NCBI GenBank assembly: GCA_023416335.1
Contig: JAEZHY010000167.1
Coordinates: forward strand, 1-64,000
DNA from: Pseudomonadota bacterium
GTDB lineage: Bacteria > Desulfobacterota > Syntrophobacteria > Syntrophobacterales > Syntrophobacteraceae
Direction of reading: 5' to 3'
Length of the DNA stretch: 64,000 nucleotides
The notes beneath the pieces were generated by a model. That model saw only the letters and a list, made by a program, of their open reading frames with translations, ran no database searches and had not been told where the DNA came from. This document shows, piece after piece, positions 25,927 to 34,642 of the stretch. Position numbers and translations under genes: made by a program. How positions within the stretch are numbered: position 1 is the stretch's first letter; every line of letters begins with the position of its first letter.

Positions 25927-27693
25927 GTGGACGGCAAACGATCGGGACAATTTATCCTGAGTTGCGAGAGACTCACAAAGGCGTTCGGACGCGGGCGTGA
26001 AGAGAAGGTCAAAGCACTCGACAACGTCACGCTCACCATCCCCCGGGGTGCAGTGACCGGACTGCTCGGGCCGGACGGAGCGGGCAAGACGACGTTCATC
26101 CGGATTGCAACCGGCCTCTTCGCTCCCGATTCGGGTTCGATGCGCGTCCTGGGCGTGGACATTACCGCAGATCCGCAGACCGTGCAGTCCAGAGTTGGCT
26201 ACATGCCGCAAAAATTCGGCCTGTATGAGGACCTGTCGGTGCAGGAGAACCTCGACCTCTATGCCGATCTTCACGGCATCTCCAAAGAAGAAAGAAAAGA
26301 GCGCTATCCTCAACTGATGCACATGACCGGACTCGGGCGCTTCACCGCACGCCTTGCCGGACAGCTCTCGGGAGGCATGAAACAGAAACTTGGCCTCGCC
26401 TGCACACTGGTGCGCTCGCCGGAACTGCTGCTCCTGGATGAGCCTACTGTCGGGGTAGATCCTCTCTCAAGGCGCGAACTGTGGGAAATCGTCTACCGCC
26501 TGGTAAGGGAACAGGGCCTCACGGTGCTTCTCAGCACGTCCTACCTCGACGAGGCGGAACGCTGCGATATGACTGTCCTGCTCCTCCAGGGCAAGCTGCT
26601 CGCCTACGGTCCTCCCTCCCAAATAAGCAGCATTGCGGATGGCAAATCGTTTCGCATCGAAACTCCCGAATCCGTCAAACCACGCCGGATCCAGGCGGGG
26701 CTCGCGGGTGCACATGGCATTGTCGATGCAACCCTTGAAGGAAAACGTGTTCGATTCGTGATATCTGAAGACCGGCCGCCGGATTCCGAACTGCTCGCGG
26801 GACTGCAAATAAGTTCTACACAACCCAGGTTTGAAGACGGATTCATGACCCTTGTGCGTCGGTCTCTGGCGGACACGGAAGTCTCGGCTGCTTTGGCCCG
26901 ACAGGAACTGCAGTCGCCCTCGGACCGGAACGGTGAGAAGGTGGTCGAGGTTCGCGACCTCGTGAAGCTCTTCGGCAGTTTCTATGCGGTCAAGAACGTT
27001 TCTTTCGACGTTCGGCGCGGTGAGATATTCGGACTGCTTGGGCCAAACGGCGCAGGGAAAAGCACCACCTTCCGCATGCTCTGCGGCCTGCTGGAGGCAA
27101 CGAGCGGCACCCTGAGCGTCGCGGGAGTGGACCTGCATTACGCCCGAGCATCCGCCAGGCAGCGAATCGGATATGTCGCCCAGAAATTTTCGCTCTATGG
27201 ACAGCTCACCGTTATGGAGAATCTCCAGTTTTTCGCAGGCGCTTACGGCCTGCGCGGCCGGAAGAAGACAGAACGGATGCAGTGGGCCATCGACCAGTTT
27301 GACCTGGCAGGCCACACCGCGCTCGATGCCGGACAGCTCCCCGGCGGCTACAAGCAGCGCCTTGCAATGGCCTGCGCGCTCATGCACGAACCGGAAATCC
27401 TCTTCCTGGACGAACCGACTTCGGGAGTGGACCCGTTGGCACGCCGTGAATTCTGGAGCAGAATCGGAAACCTTGCCGATCAGGGAGTCACCGTGATCGT
27501 CACCACGCATTTCATGGAAGAAGCCGAATACTGCGACCGCATGGTCATCATGGTGGACGGGGAAATCCTGGCAACGGGAACGCCTGCGGACATACGCAGC
27601 CGCGCAAGGACGACGGAAAAACGGGAGGCAACGATCGAGGATGCATTCATCGCGATCGTGGAAGATTATCGGATGGGCCGGCAGGCAGCGTAA
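25927..27693 (+). CDS. ybhF: ABC transporter with two fused ATPase domains (YbhF-like)
   Basis: Tandem ATPase of the YbhFSR exporter, 588 residues with a GTG start 7 bases after GAGAGGAGG. Domain 1: Walker A GPDGAGKTT at 48-56, signature LSGGMKQK and Walker B LLLDEPTVGVDP. Domain 2: Walker A GPNGAGKST at about 372-380, degenerate signature LPGGYKQR and Walker B ILFLDEPTSGVDP. The second signature departs from LSGGQ in a way common in this family. Cation and drug export (for example cefoperazone and chloramphenicol in E. coli) is the known role; the substrate here is unknown. Confidence 0.95.
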   Translation: MDGKRSGQFILSCERLTKAFGRGREEKVKALDNVTLTIPRGAVTGLLGPDGAGKTTFIRIATGLFAPDSGSMRVLGVDITADPQTVQSRVGYMPQKFGLYEDLSVQENLDLYADLHGISKEERKERYPQLMHMTGLGRFTARLAGQLSGGMKQKLGLACTLVRSPELLLLDEPTVGVDPLSRRELWEIVYRLVREQGLTVLLSTSYLDEAERCDMTVLLLQGKLLAYGPPSQISSIADGKSFRIETPESVKPRRIQAGLAGAHGIVDATLEGKRVRFVISEDRPPDSELLAGLQISSTQPRFEDGFMTLVRRSLADTEVSAALARQELQSPSDRNGEKVVEVRDLVKLFGSFYAVKNVSFDVRRGEIFGLLGPNGAGKSTTFRMLCGLLEATSGTLSVAGVDLHYARASARQRIGYVAQKFSLYGQLTVMENLQFFAGAYGLRGRKKTERMQWAIDQFDLAGHTALDAGQLPGGYKQRLAMACALMHEPEILFLDEPTSGVDPLARREFWSRIGNLADQGVTVIVTTHFMEEAEYCDRMVIMVDGEILATGTPADIRSRARTTEKREATIEDAFIAIVEDYRMGRQAA

Positions 27694-27695
27694 AG

Positions 27696-27720
27696 AGTGA
27701 ACCGTGAGCGGTGAACTGAA
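27696..27720. repeat. GTGAAC-rich iterated tract
   Basis: GTGAACCGTGAGCGGTGAAC occupies most of the gap between ybhF and ybhS and is followed by TGAAAAAAC. It matches the tract at 11421-11475 almost exactly. Confidence 0.65.
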
Positions 27721-27767
27721 AAAACAGCGGAAAACGGTTTCAAAAGTAAGAAGGGAAGACTCAACCA

Positions 27768-28958
27768 ATGGCCCTTGGCTTACAACGAACCCCAATCTAT
27801 ACAAAAAGGGCGGAATCGCCTGAGCCTCCCCCGCCTCCATCGCGGATGAGCTTTCGGCGCATACGTTCGCTAGTCCGCAAGGAAATGTTCCAGGTGGTCC
27901 GCGACCCCAGCAGCATTGCCATTGCACTCGTTCTGCCCGTTTTCCTCATCTTGCTTTTCGGATACGCCCTGTCGCTGGATGTGAAGGAAGTCCCGGTTGC
28001 GCTGGTTCTCGAACGACCCACTCCGGAGGCATCGGACCTGGCTTCAGCATTCATGAGATCCGGATACTTCAAAGGCACCGTGGTCACCAGTATGAAGGAA
28101 GCGGTCGATCTCATGACGAATCGGGAGGTGGACGGGATCATCCGAATCAGGGAGGACTTCGGGAGGAACCTTGCCGCGGGCGGCGCGCCTGTGCAGGTTA
28201 TCGCCCACGGTTCCGACGCAAACCGCGGGCGGATCATTCAGGGCTATGCAGCGGGAGCTTTCGGCCAGTGGGCGGCACGAAGAGGCATTCAAACGGCCGA
28301 CCGGTCCGGCGGACCCGTTCGGGTCCAAAGCCGCATATGGTTCAACGAAGCGGTGGACAGCCATTATTTCCTGGTTCCGGGACTCGTGGTGCTCATCATG
28401 ACCCTCACGGGCGCCCTGCTGACCGCACTCGTCATGGCCCGCGAATGGGAACGGGGTACGCTGGAAGCGCTATTCGTCACCCCCGTTCGTGCAGGGGAAA
28501 TCCTGATCGGCAAAACCGTCCCCTACTTTCTGCTCGGAATGGGCGGACTACTGCTCACGGCCGCCTCGGGCAGGTTTTTATTCCACGTACCCCTCCGGGG
28601 TTCCATGGCCATCCTCCTCGTGGTATCCGCGCTTTATTTGCTGGTCACGCTCGGAATCGGCCTGCTGATATCCTCCGCCACACGCAACCAGTTCGTTGCA
28701 AGCCAGATCGCTCTCGTCTCCTCCTTCCTGCCCGCGCTCTTCCTCTCCGGGTTCATTTTCGATCTCGCGAGCGTCCCAAAAGCGGTTCAGGTTATCAGCT
28801 ACATCCTTCCGGCAAGGTACTATGTTTCCTTTCTGCAGACGATTTTCTTGGCAGGCAATGTCTGGAGCATCATCATCCCGAACTCCATGGCGCTGGTGGC
28901 GATGTCGGTAATCCTCTTTAAAATCACGCTCCGGAAAACGAAGAAGAGGCTGGTATAA
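27768..28958 (+). CDS. ybhS: ABC-2 type permease (YbhS-like)
   Basis: Inner-membrane subunit of the YbhFSR exporter, 396 residues. One helix lies near the N-terminus (about 50-68), then a large periplasmic domain (about 70-195), then five helices in the C-terminal half. RRIRSLVRKEMFQVVRDPSSIAI before helix 1 and AREWERGTLEALFVTPV are family signatures. A Pro-rich 26-residue extension precedes the conserved start; an internal Met at 27846 is an alternative, but AAGGGAAG upstream favours 27768. Its stop overlaps the start of ybhR by one base. Confidence 0.92.
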   Translation: MALGLQRTPIYTKRAESPEPPPPPSRMSFRRIRSLVRKEMFQVVRDPSSIAIALVLPVFLILLFGYALSLDVKEVPVALVLERPTPEASDLASAFMRSGYFKGTVVTSMKEAVDLMTNREVDGIIRIREDFGRNLAAGGAPVQVIAHGSDANRGRIIQGYAAGAFGQWAARRGIQTADRSGGPVRVQSRIWFNEAVDSHYFLVPGLVVLIMTLTGALLTALVMAREWERGTLEALFVTPVRAGEILIGKTVPYFLLGMGGLLLTAASGRFLFHVPLRGSMAILLVVSALYLLVTLGIGLLISSATRNQFVASQIALVSSFLPALFLSGFIFDLASVPKAVQVISYILPARYYVSFLQTIFLAGNVWSIIIPNSMALVAMSVILFKITLRKTKKRLV

Positions 28959-30076
28959 TGTTCGAATCGCTCCGCAGGATTCATACCCTCATCTGGAAAG
29001 AACTGCTGGCCATCCTGAAGGACCCGAAAAGCCGGTTTATCGTCATTGGTCCGCTTATCTTCCAGACCCTTCTCTTCGGTTATGCGGCCACTTACGACCT
29101 GGACAACGTCTATTACGCCGTATACGACCAGGACCGCAGCAATGCGTCCCGGCAATTTATCGCCAGGATCGACGGCTCCGGTACGTTCCGGCGGATCGCC
29201 AACCTGCACGATCAGTCGCAAATCCGCGCCCTGATCGACAGCAGGCGGGTGCTCCTCGTGATTCAGATCGGACAGGACTTCGAGCGCCGCCTGCTTTCGG
29301 GACAACCCGCCGACGTGCAGATAATCGCAGACGGGCGTAATTCAAACACCGCCGGAACGGCCCTTAACTATATCGGGACCCTTGTCGATTCGTTCAATGC
29401 AGAGTGGAACCGCTCTCACGGCAATCCCCCGCCGCCCATCCGGCCCACGGGCAGGGCCTGGTACAATCCCAACTTCGAAACCAGGTGGTTCATGGTTCCC
29501 GGCCTGATCGGCATGCTGACGCTCGTACAGATGGTTATCCTCACCGCAATGTCCGTGGCGCGCGAGCGTGAGCAGGGGACGTTCGACCAGTTGCTGGTAA
29601 GCCCCTTTCGGCCGACTGAAATCATGCTCGGAAAGTCCATTCCAAGCATATTGATCGGGATGGTTCAGGGTACGCTCGTTCTTTGCATTGCCCTTTTCTG
29701 GTTCAGGATACCGTTTCAGGGATCGTTCATTACGCTCTATTCCGGGATTCTTCTCTTCCTGATTGCAGCGGTTGGAATGGGTCTGATGATTTCTTCGGTC
29801 GTGTCGACTATGCAGCAGGCGATGCTGGGAGGCTTTCTTCTGATCATGCCCTTTGCCCTCCTTTCGGGTTTGAGCACGCCGATCAGCAACATGCCGCGCG
29901 ATATCCAGTATATTACCTATATCAATCCGCTGCGGTTTGCCGTATCGATGGTCCACCGCGTTTTCCTGGAAGGCGCTCCGCTCAAGGTTATAGCTTCGGA
30001 CCTGCTTCCCCTGGCCGTTATTGCCACAGTCTCCCTTTCGACAGCCGTTTTGATGTTCCGCAGGCGGCTGAGTTAG
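28958..30076 (+). CDS. ybhR: ABC-2 type permease (YbhR-like)
   Basis: Second permease of the exporter, 372 residues with the same topology as YbhS: helix 1 at about 25-45, a periplasmic domain to about 170, then five helices. RIHTLIWKELLAILKDPKSRFIVI and AREREQGTFDQLLVSPFRPTEIMLGK are the matching family motifs. The overlapping TAATG with ybhS indicates translational coupling. It is the last gene of the operon. Confidence 0.93.
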   Translation: MFESLRRIHTLIWKELLAILKDPKSRFIVIGPLIFQTLLFGYAATYDLDNVYYAVYDQDRSNASRQFIARIDGSGTFRRIANLHDQSQIRALIDSRRVLLVIQIGQDFERRLLSGQPADVQIIADGRNSNTAGTALNYIGTLVDSFNAEWNRSHGNPPPPIRPTGRAWYNPNFETRWFMVPGLIGMLTLVQMVILTAMSVAREREQGTFDQLLVSPFRPTEIMLGKSIPSILIGMVQGTLVLCIALFWFRIPFQGSFITLYSGILLFLIAAVGMGLMISSVVSTMQQAMLGGFLLIMPFALLSGLSTPISNMPRDIQYITYINPLRFAVSMVHRVFLEGAPLKVIASDLLPLAVIATVSLSTAVLMFRRRLS

Positions 30077-30194
30077 ACGGAAGAGTTTTGCCGCTTTTTA
30101 TTCCCCCCAAATCCCGGGCACATATTTGCGGTATGCTCACTACTCCGGATCATGCTTATCGTGACGGTAGGACCTTAATTCGGAGGAATTCATC

Positions 30195-30488
30195 ATGGAC
30201 AAGGAAGAAATCGCTCTGCAGCTTACGTTGAAATCCCTGGAGAAATTCAAACTCGATAAGGCCAGTCAGGTGGCTGAGATTTATAACATTATCTATCGAA
30301 CCCTTCGAATAGGTGAAGAAAACGGAAAGGAAACACTCGAACGGGCTCCGAAAGCCTCCGCTAAAGAACCTGCTCCCAGGAAGCCGCGGGAGCAAAGAAC
30401 AAATCCGGGAAACGGCGAGCAGTTGCTCAGGCAATTATGCGGAATTCTGAACAGACCGCAGGAAACGATGAGCGCGGAACCCGCCTGA
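30195..30488 (+). CDS. Small acidic-basic hypothetical protein
   Basis: 97 residues, not recognised. A helical N-terminal half (EEIALQLTLKSLEKFKLDKASQ ends in AEIYNIIYRTL) is followed by a Lys/Pro-rich disordered stretch and a short C-terminal helix (QLLRQLCGIL). A good ribosome site, CGGAGGAATTC, precedes the ATG, which supports translation. It is 118 bases downstream of ybhR and may be independent of it. Confidence 0.7.
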   Translation: MDKEEIALQLTLKSLEKFKLDKASQVAEIYNIIYRTLRIGEENGKETLERAPKASAKEPAPRKPREQRTNPGNGEQLLRQLCGILNRPQETMSAEPA

Positions 30489-30723
30489 GATCATCGGCAG
30501 AGTGACCGGGATTTGCCGTCCGTGAACATTAGCCATGAGAGAAAACGGAGGAGATCCAGGAAAGCCGTCAGGGAACTTGCCTGAAAACGTCCGGCCTACC
30601 GGAGAGGAACCAGCGGACATAATGTTTTTGAAGCAACAGCGTCGGGCCGAAGTTTCACATGTTATTAAAGGGAAGTGTTTGTAACTATGCGGCCGTGAAC
30701 AGGAGCAAATGGGCTGCTGCCCG

Positions 30724-31914
30724 CTACCTGCTCGGCTTCCAGGCCCTGGCCTTCTCCTGTGCCGTTGTGAATTCGTCTTTGGTCAGTTCGGCCGACATGA
30801 ACCTCAGCAGTTTCTGGGCCTCCTGGTTTCTCTGTGCCGCTGCCAGCATAACCCACATGCATGCATGGACCCTGTCGCGAGGGACTCCCTCACCGTTGAA
30901 GCACAAATTGCCCATCAAGGCCTGAGCATCGGAATACCCCCGATCGGCCGCCTTTTGCAGCCATCTCACAGCCTCTCCGAGGTTCCGGCCCATGCATTTG
31001 CCGTCGTAATACATGCGCCCGACATTAAACTGGCCCTGAACCGATCCCTGCTCTGCTGCCCTTCGGTACTGGGCGAGGGCCTCGAAACAGTTTTTGGGGA
31101 CCCCGTTTCCACTCTCGTATCTCACGGCAAGCCTCACCTGAGCCGCCGGATCGCCCGAGTCCGCCAGCTTTCTATCCTGCTTGAACGCGTCGTCCTGATC
31201 GCCCGTTTTTGCGCTTGTCCCCGACAAGGCGGTTGATGTTGCCGCCCCCGGAGTCTTGAGCTGCCGATAAACAGGCTTCAATCCCGTCATAAGTCGCTCA
31301 AGAGGCAGGGCAAAATTCACGTCCGGCCTTCCGGGTATACCGGCACTTTCGACTCCGACCACCTCGCCCTGCATATTCACCAGGGGACTCCCGCTCGAAC
31401 CGGGAAACGAATGAGCACTGTGGACGATCGCCCTTCCATATCCGGGGAGTTCTCCGATAACCGCGACAGCGCCCTGACTGATGGCTTTTTCGACACCCAG
31501 CGGGCTTCCGATCACCAGGACCTGATCGCCGACCTTGGCACGTGCGGCAGCCGGCATAAGAGGACGCGCACCACCTGAAGGGATGTCTATTATCGCCTCG
31601 ATCAAATCGTCAGCTTTTGCCTCCGCCACGACGGCCTTCACGTTGTACTCGCGTCCGTCACCCATTCGCGCCTTCGCCATACCCGCTTCGCCGAGAACAT
31701 GATAGTTCGTGATCAAATGTCCTTCGGACTTGAAAAGGAATCCACTCCCCTGCTTTGTGGGCTTCCCGTTCGCATCGTATACATAGATTATCATGGTGGC
31801 AGGCTGGACCTTCTTCAACAGGTCAGCCGTATCCGCGAGGGCAGGCGTAAGCAAGCCGAAGTATATTGCCGCGAAAACAATGGAAAATATCCATTGCGGG
31901 ACGGACGTCTTCAT
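30724..31914 (-). CDS. Exported trypsin-like serine protease with Sel1 repeats
   Basis: 396 residues from the Met at 31914. A signal peptide ends near LTPALA|DT (about residue 27). The protease domain (about 30-225) has His72 (ITNYHVLG), a probable catalytic Asp103 and Ser174 in FPGSSGSPLVN, so the triad looks intact. The C-terminal part (about 265-390) carries three to four Sel1/TPR-like repeats (AQYRRAAEQGSVQGQFNVG, AVRWLQKAADRGYSDAQALMG). DegP-like PDZ domains are absent and replaced by Sel1. I infer a periplasmic quality-control or regulatory protease that recruits partners through its repeats. Confidence 0.88.
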   Translation of the reverse strand: MKTSVPQWIFSIVFAAIYFGLLTPALADTADLLKKVQPATMIIYVYDANGKPTKQGSGFLFKSEGHLITNYHVLGEAGMAKARMGDGREYNVKAVVAEAKADDLIEAIIDIPSGGARPLMPAAARAKVGDQVLVIGSPLGVEKAISQGAVAVIGELPGYGRAIVHSAHSFPGSSGSPLVNMQGEVVGVESAGIPGRPDVNFALPLERLMTGLKPVYRQLKTPGAATSTALSGTSAKTGDQDDAFKQDRKLADSGDPAAQVRLAVRYESGNGVPKNCFEALAQYRRAAEQGSVQGQFNVGRMYYDGKCMGRNLGEAVRWLQKAADRGYSDAQALMGNLCFNGEGVPRDRVHACMWVMLAAAQRNQEAQKLLRFMSAELTKDEFTTAQEKARAWKPSR

Positions 31915-32200
31915 GTGGGCAGCCTCTTTGATGGTGATGGCCGGGTGGTACTCAGGGAGCCGTTTTGCAGCAGATTGATCGCGCTCTCGCACAATCCGGG
32001 CAAAACGTCATCATGTTTAATCGTCAGAGTTTTGTTTTTTCATGAGGAGAAAAGGGATTCAGCCGCTGCAACCAGGCGGAAGGCTTCCGCCCGAAAGGAT
32101 TTGGCGCGGGTTTTCGATCGCGCTGGAGCCACGTCGTGCAAGTGCATTTGATCTTCTTAAACAGGAAAGAACCGCGCCGTCGGTGGGGCCCAAATGCGGC

Positions 32201-33409
32201 CTATCCGGCCCCCTTCCGTTTTTTGCTAATGCTTTCCAGCGCAGCTTCAAAACCGGGCAAAGCACGGTCTATCATCTCATCGCTTGCGGTCAGGGAAAGC
32301 CTGAAATACCCCGGAAGTTCCATAATCGTTCCGGGGATGCAGAATATGCCGTAATCGGTCAGGATATCCGTGAAGTCCTCATCCCTGGGCAGAGGAGATT
32401 CGACGAGAATATAAAAGGTCCCTTCGGGGATGTTGGTCACGTAACCCATTTCGCGAAGAGCCGTAACCAGTCTATCCCGCCTTGCCTGGAGCCGCTCCGT
32501 ATCGATCGTTATCGATTCCAGGTCGCCCAGCGCATGCTGAAGCACCGCATTGGGAAAAGACCATCCGTTGGTCATCTGCAAAACCGGAACGGTCTGCCTG
32601 AAGCGGAGGCGGTCCCGCATCCCGGGAGGCATGGCAATGTAGCCGATCCTCTCGCCCGGTGAGAGGAGTGCCTTTCCGTAAGTGTAAACGATGAAAGAGT
32701 CGGGATGGAATACGGCCGGGCTCGGATACTCTCTTCCGTCATAGATTATCTTTCGATACGCCTCGTCGGAGATGAGCCATACCGGCCTGCCGTTTTTTTC
32801 AGCCGTTTCTGCAAGAATCTGCGACAGATCCTCAAGCAGTTCCCGCGAATAGATCCTGCCGGTTGGGTTATGGGGAGAGTTGATGATAACTGCCCGCGTT
32901 TTCTCATTGAGCGCCCGTGCGAGGGTGCCCGTATCAAGATCGAACGAGCCTGCGGTCAGCCTCACCCGAACCGGCTTGCCGCCGGCATCTGTTATCAACG
33001 ACTCATATAGAAACCAGGGAGGGCTGAAAAAGATCACTTCGTCCCCTGGATCGACAATTGCGCTCAGCACAACAGCCAACGCCGCGGTGGCTCCGTTCGT
33101 CAAAAAGACGTCCTCCGGCTCGAAAGGCATGCCGTGCGAACGCCGGAGCGATTCGGCAACAATCCTGCGCGCCTCCGGCTCATTACGCTTATAGGCGAAC
33201 CAGTAGCGGTCTTTCGGGGTGCTCCAGCGTTTGATAGCTCCGACGAGTTCTTCCAGGGGCAAATCCTGGGGATTTCCGAATGTGAAGTCGCAAATGTCGG
33301 GGTCTCCGAAACGCCGCGCCCACTTCGACTTCTCAAAAAAACCGACAAGCTGCGAAATCATGATGCTCAAGGTCTGCGCCCGCCTCGAGATGGGCTCATT
33401 CCTACCCAT
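32201..33409 (-). CDS. PLP-dependent aminotransferase, class I/II (AspC-like fold)
   Basis: Cytoplasmic PLP enzyme of 402 residues. NSPHNPTGRIYS places Asn181 near the cofactor ring, SDEAYRKIIYDG gives Asp215 for the pyridine nitrogen, and Lys246 in TYGKALLSPGERIGYI is the Schiff-base lysine. The fold-type I small-domain residue Arg in the late YFRLSLTAS segment would bind the substrate carboxylate. The amino-acid specificity cannot be told. GGAGGAGCC precedes the ATG. It is a single gene on the minus strand. Confidence 0.9.
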   Translation of the reverse strand: MGRNEPISRRAQTLSIMISQLVGFFEKSKWARRFGDPDICDFTFGNPQDLPLEELVGAIKRWSTPKDRYWFAYKRNEPEARRIVAESLRRSHGMPFEPEDVFLTNGATAALAVVLSAIVDPGDEVIFFSPPWFLYESLITDAGGKPVRVRLTAGSFDLDTGTLARALNEKTRAVIINSPHNPTGRIYSRELLEDLSQILAETAEKNGRPVWLISDEAYRKIIYDGREYPSPAVFHPDSFIVYTYGKALLSPGERIGYIAMPPGMRDRLRFRQTVPVLQMTNGWSFPNAVLQHALGDLESITIDTERLQARRDRLVTALREMGYVTNIPEGTFYILVESPLPRDEDFTDILTDYGIFCIPGTIMELPGYFRLSLTASDEMIDRALPGFEAALESISKKRKGAG

Positions 33410-33496
33410 AACGGCTCCTCCTGTCAGAATGCCTCGTCTGAAGAACCCGGGTTCACACTTGTATCATCCGACGATTTCCCTGCCCTTCTCCCGCAC

Positions 33497-33730
33497 CTAC
33501 CATTGAGGTCCCCGATAATCCCTGAGTTGACGGGGTTTGTACTGGTTAATCCGATCGGGATGAAAAAGATAGTTCCAGTCCTCTTTGAGGTTCTGGACGG
33601 GCCAGTACCAGGCAGATTCCTCCACCACGGAACAGGGTCGGGAATTCGAGTCTGCAAAGGTGTATTCGACAGGGACCAGACTTATGATTCCGAGCAGCAC
33701 GGCGATAATGATTCTTTGCGCACCCTTCAT
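33497..33730 (-). CDS. Small exported hypothetical protein
   Basis: 77 residues from the Met at 33730, supported by AAGGAG 8 bases upstream. The N-terminus is a clear signal peptide (KGAQRIIIAVLLGIISLVP, cleavage near TFA|DS), leaving about 50 mature residues rich in Trp, Tyr and Arg (SAWYWPVQNLKEDWNYLF). The family is not recognised. It may be transcribed with the aminotransferase gene 87 bases downstream. Confidence 0.7.
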   Translation of the reverse strand: MKGAQRIIIAVLLGIISLVPVEYTFADSNSRPCSVVEESAWYWPVQNLKEDWNYLFHPDRINQYKPRQLRDYRGPQW

Positions 33731-33955
33731 TCTCGTTCTCCTTTCAACGGCAAATATAATCACCTCACGACACTCCCAGGAGAATGAATCCGCAGAAGGA
33801 GCTGCGGGGTAGCACAGCTCAAGCCTCATTTTAGCGTTCCGGTATAGGTTTTATCAGTTCATAATCAACCGGAACCCGGCAGTTTCGAAATGGTTCAAAA
33901 GAACAAAAACCCGGGGGAAGGGACAGCTGTTGCAGGCAGGTTTAAGAAAACCAGA

Positions 33956-34309
33956 TTATTTCTGATCCCGGTGTCGTTTCCTTTCATTCACAATTTCTTC
34001 ACCATGGCGGGCGAGGATTGCAGCCATTTCGCGAAGCGTATTTCCCTGCTCGCGCAAAGACAGCTCCTCTTCGTGAAGCTTCGTCCATTCCTTCCGATAT
34101 TTCTCTTCACCTAATTTTTCGCGCTTCTGTGACAGCGATTCGTACTTTCGGACGGCATCCCTGTGCCGACTGTAAAGCTCCTCGAACCGGCTCCGCAGGT
34201 TTTCGAATTTCACCATGAGCTTGTCAAAGTCTTGGGTAAAGATGATCTCTGCATCTTCCGAATCGAACATGTTCTCATGTTTTTCGAGGAAATCTTCTGT
34301 GTTTTCCAT
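33956..34309 (-). CDS. Small coiled-coil hypothetical protein
   Basis: 117 residues from the Met at 34309. Almost entirely charged and helical, with heptad character through about 25-105 (KLMVKFENLRSRFEELYSRH, KYESLSQKREKLGEEKY, LSLREQGNTLREMAAIL). No membrane segment or enzyme motif. AAGGGTT upstream is a weak ribosome site; a longer start at 34363 is possible. No functional inference beyond a structural or partner-binding role. Confidence 0.65.
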   Translation of the reverse strand: MENTEDFLEKHENMFDSEDAEIIFTQDFDKLMVKFENLRSRFEELYSRHRDAVRKYESLSQKREKLGEEKYRKEWTKLHEEELSLREQGNTLREMAAILARHGEEIVNERKRHRDQK

Positions 34310-34642
34310 ACACGAACCCTTAAAGGTTTCCCAATAAGATCGGAAGTTCTTTAAGATAAGCATTTCAAGTACGGTCTGGGCTGATCTGAGTATGAATTTC
34401 TATCTGCGAGGCCCTGAATGGATGGAAAACGCGGTATCCCGGGAGGCCCTCCGGTAATGGGGTACAAACCAACTGATTCTCGTTAAAAGACGGAATACGT
34501 GGTATCTCCTTCCATACGGGTCGAATCACCCACGGACGAGTTCTCTCCTTTGAATCCTTTTAGTTTAGAAAGCCCTGTTTTATTCCGATAGATTCCATCA
34601 TGGCGAAATGATCTTTTCAGCGGTACAGGGTAGGAGAAAGTA
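34310..34642. other. Intergenic region, nothing identified
   Basis: 333 bases between divergent genes. No RNA structure, repeat or convincing promoter seen. Confidence 0.3.
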
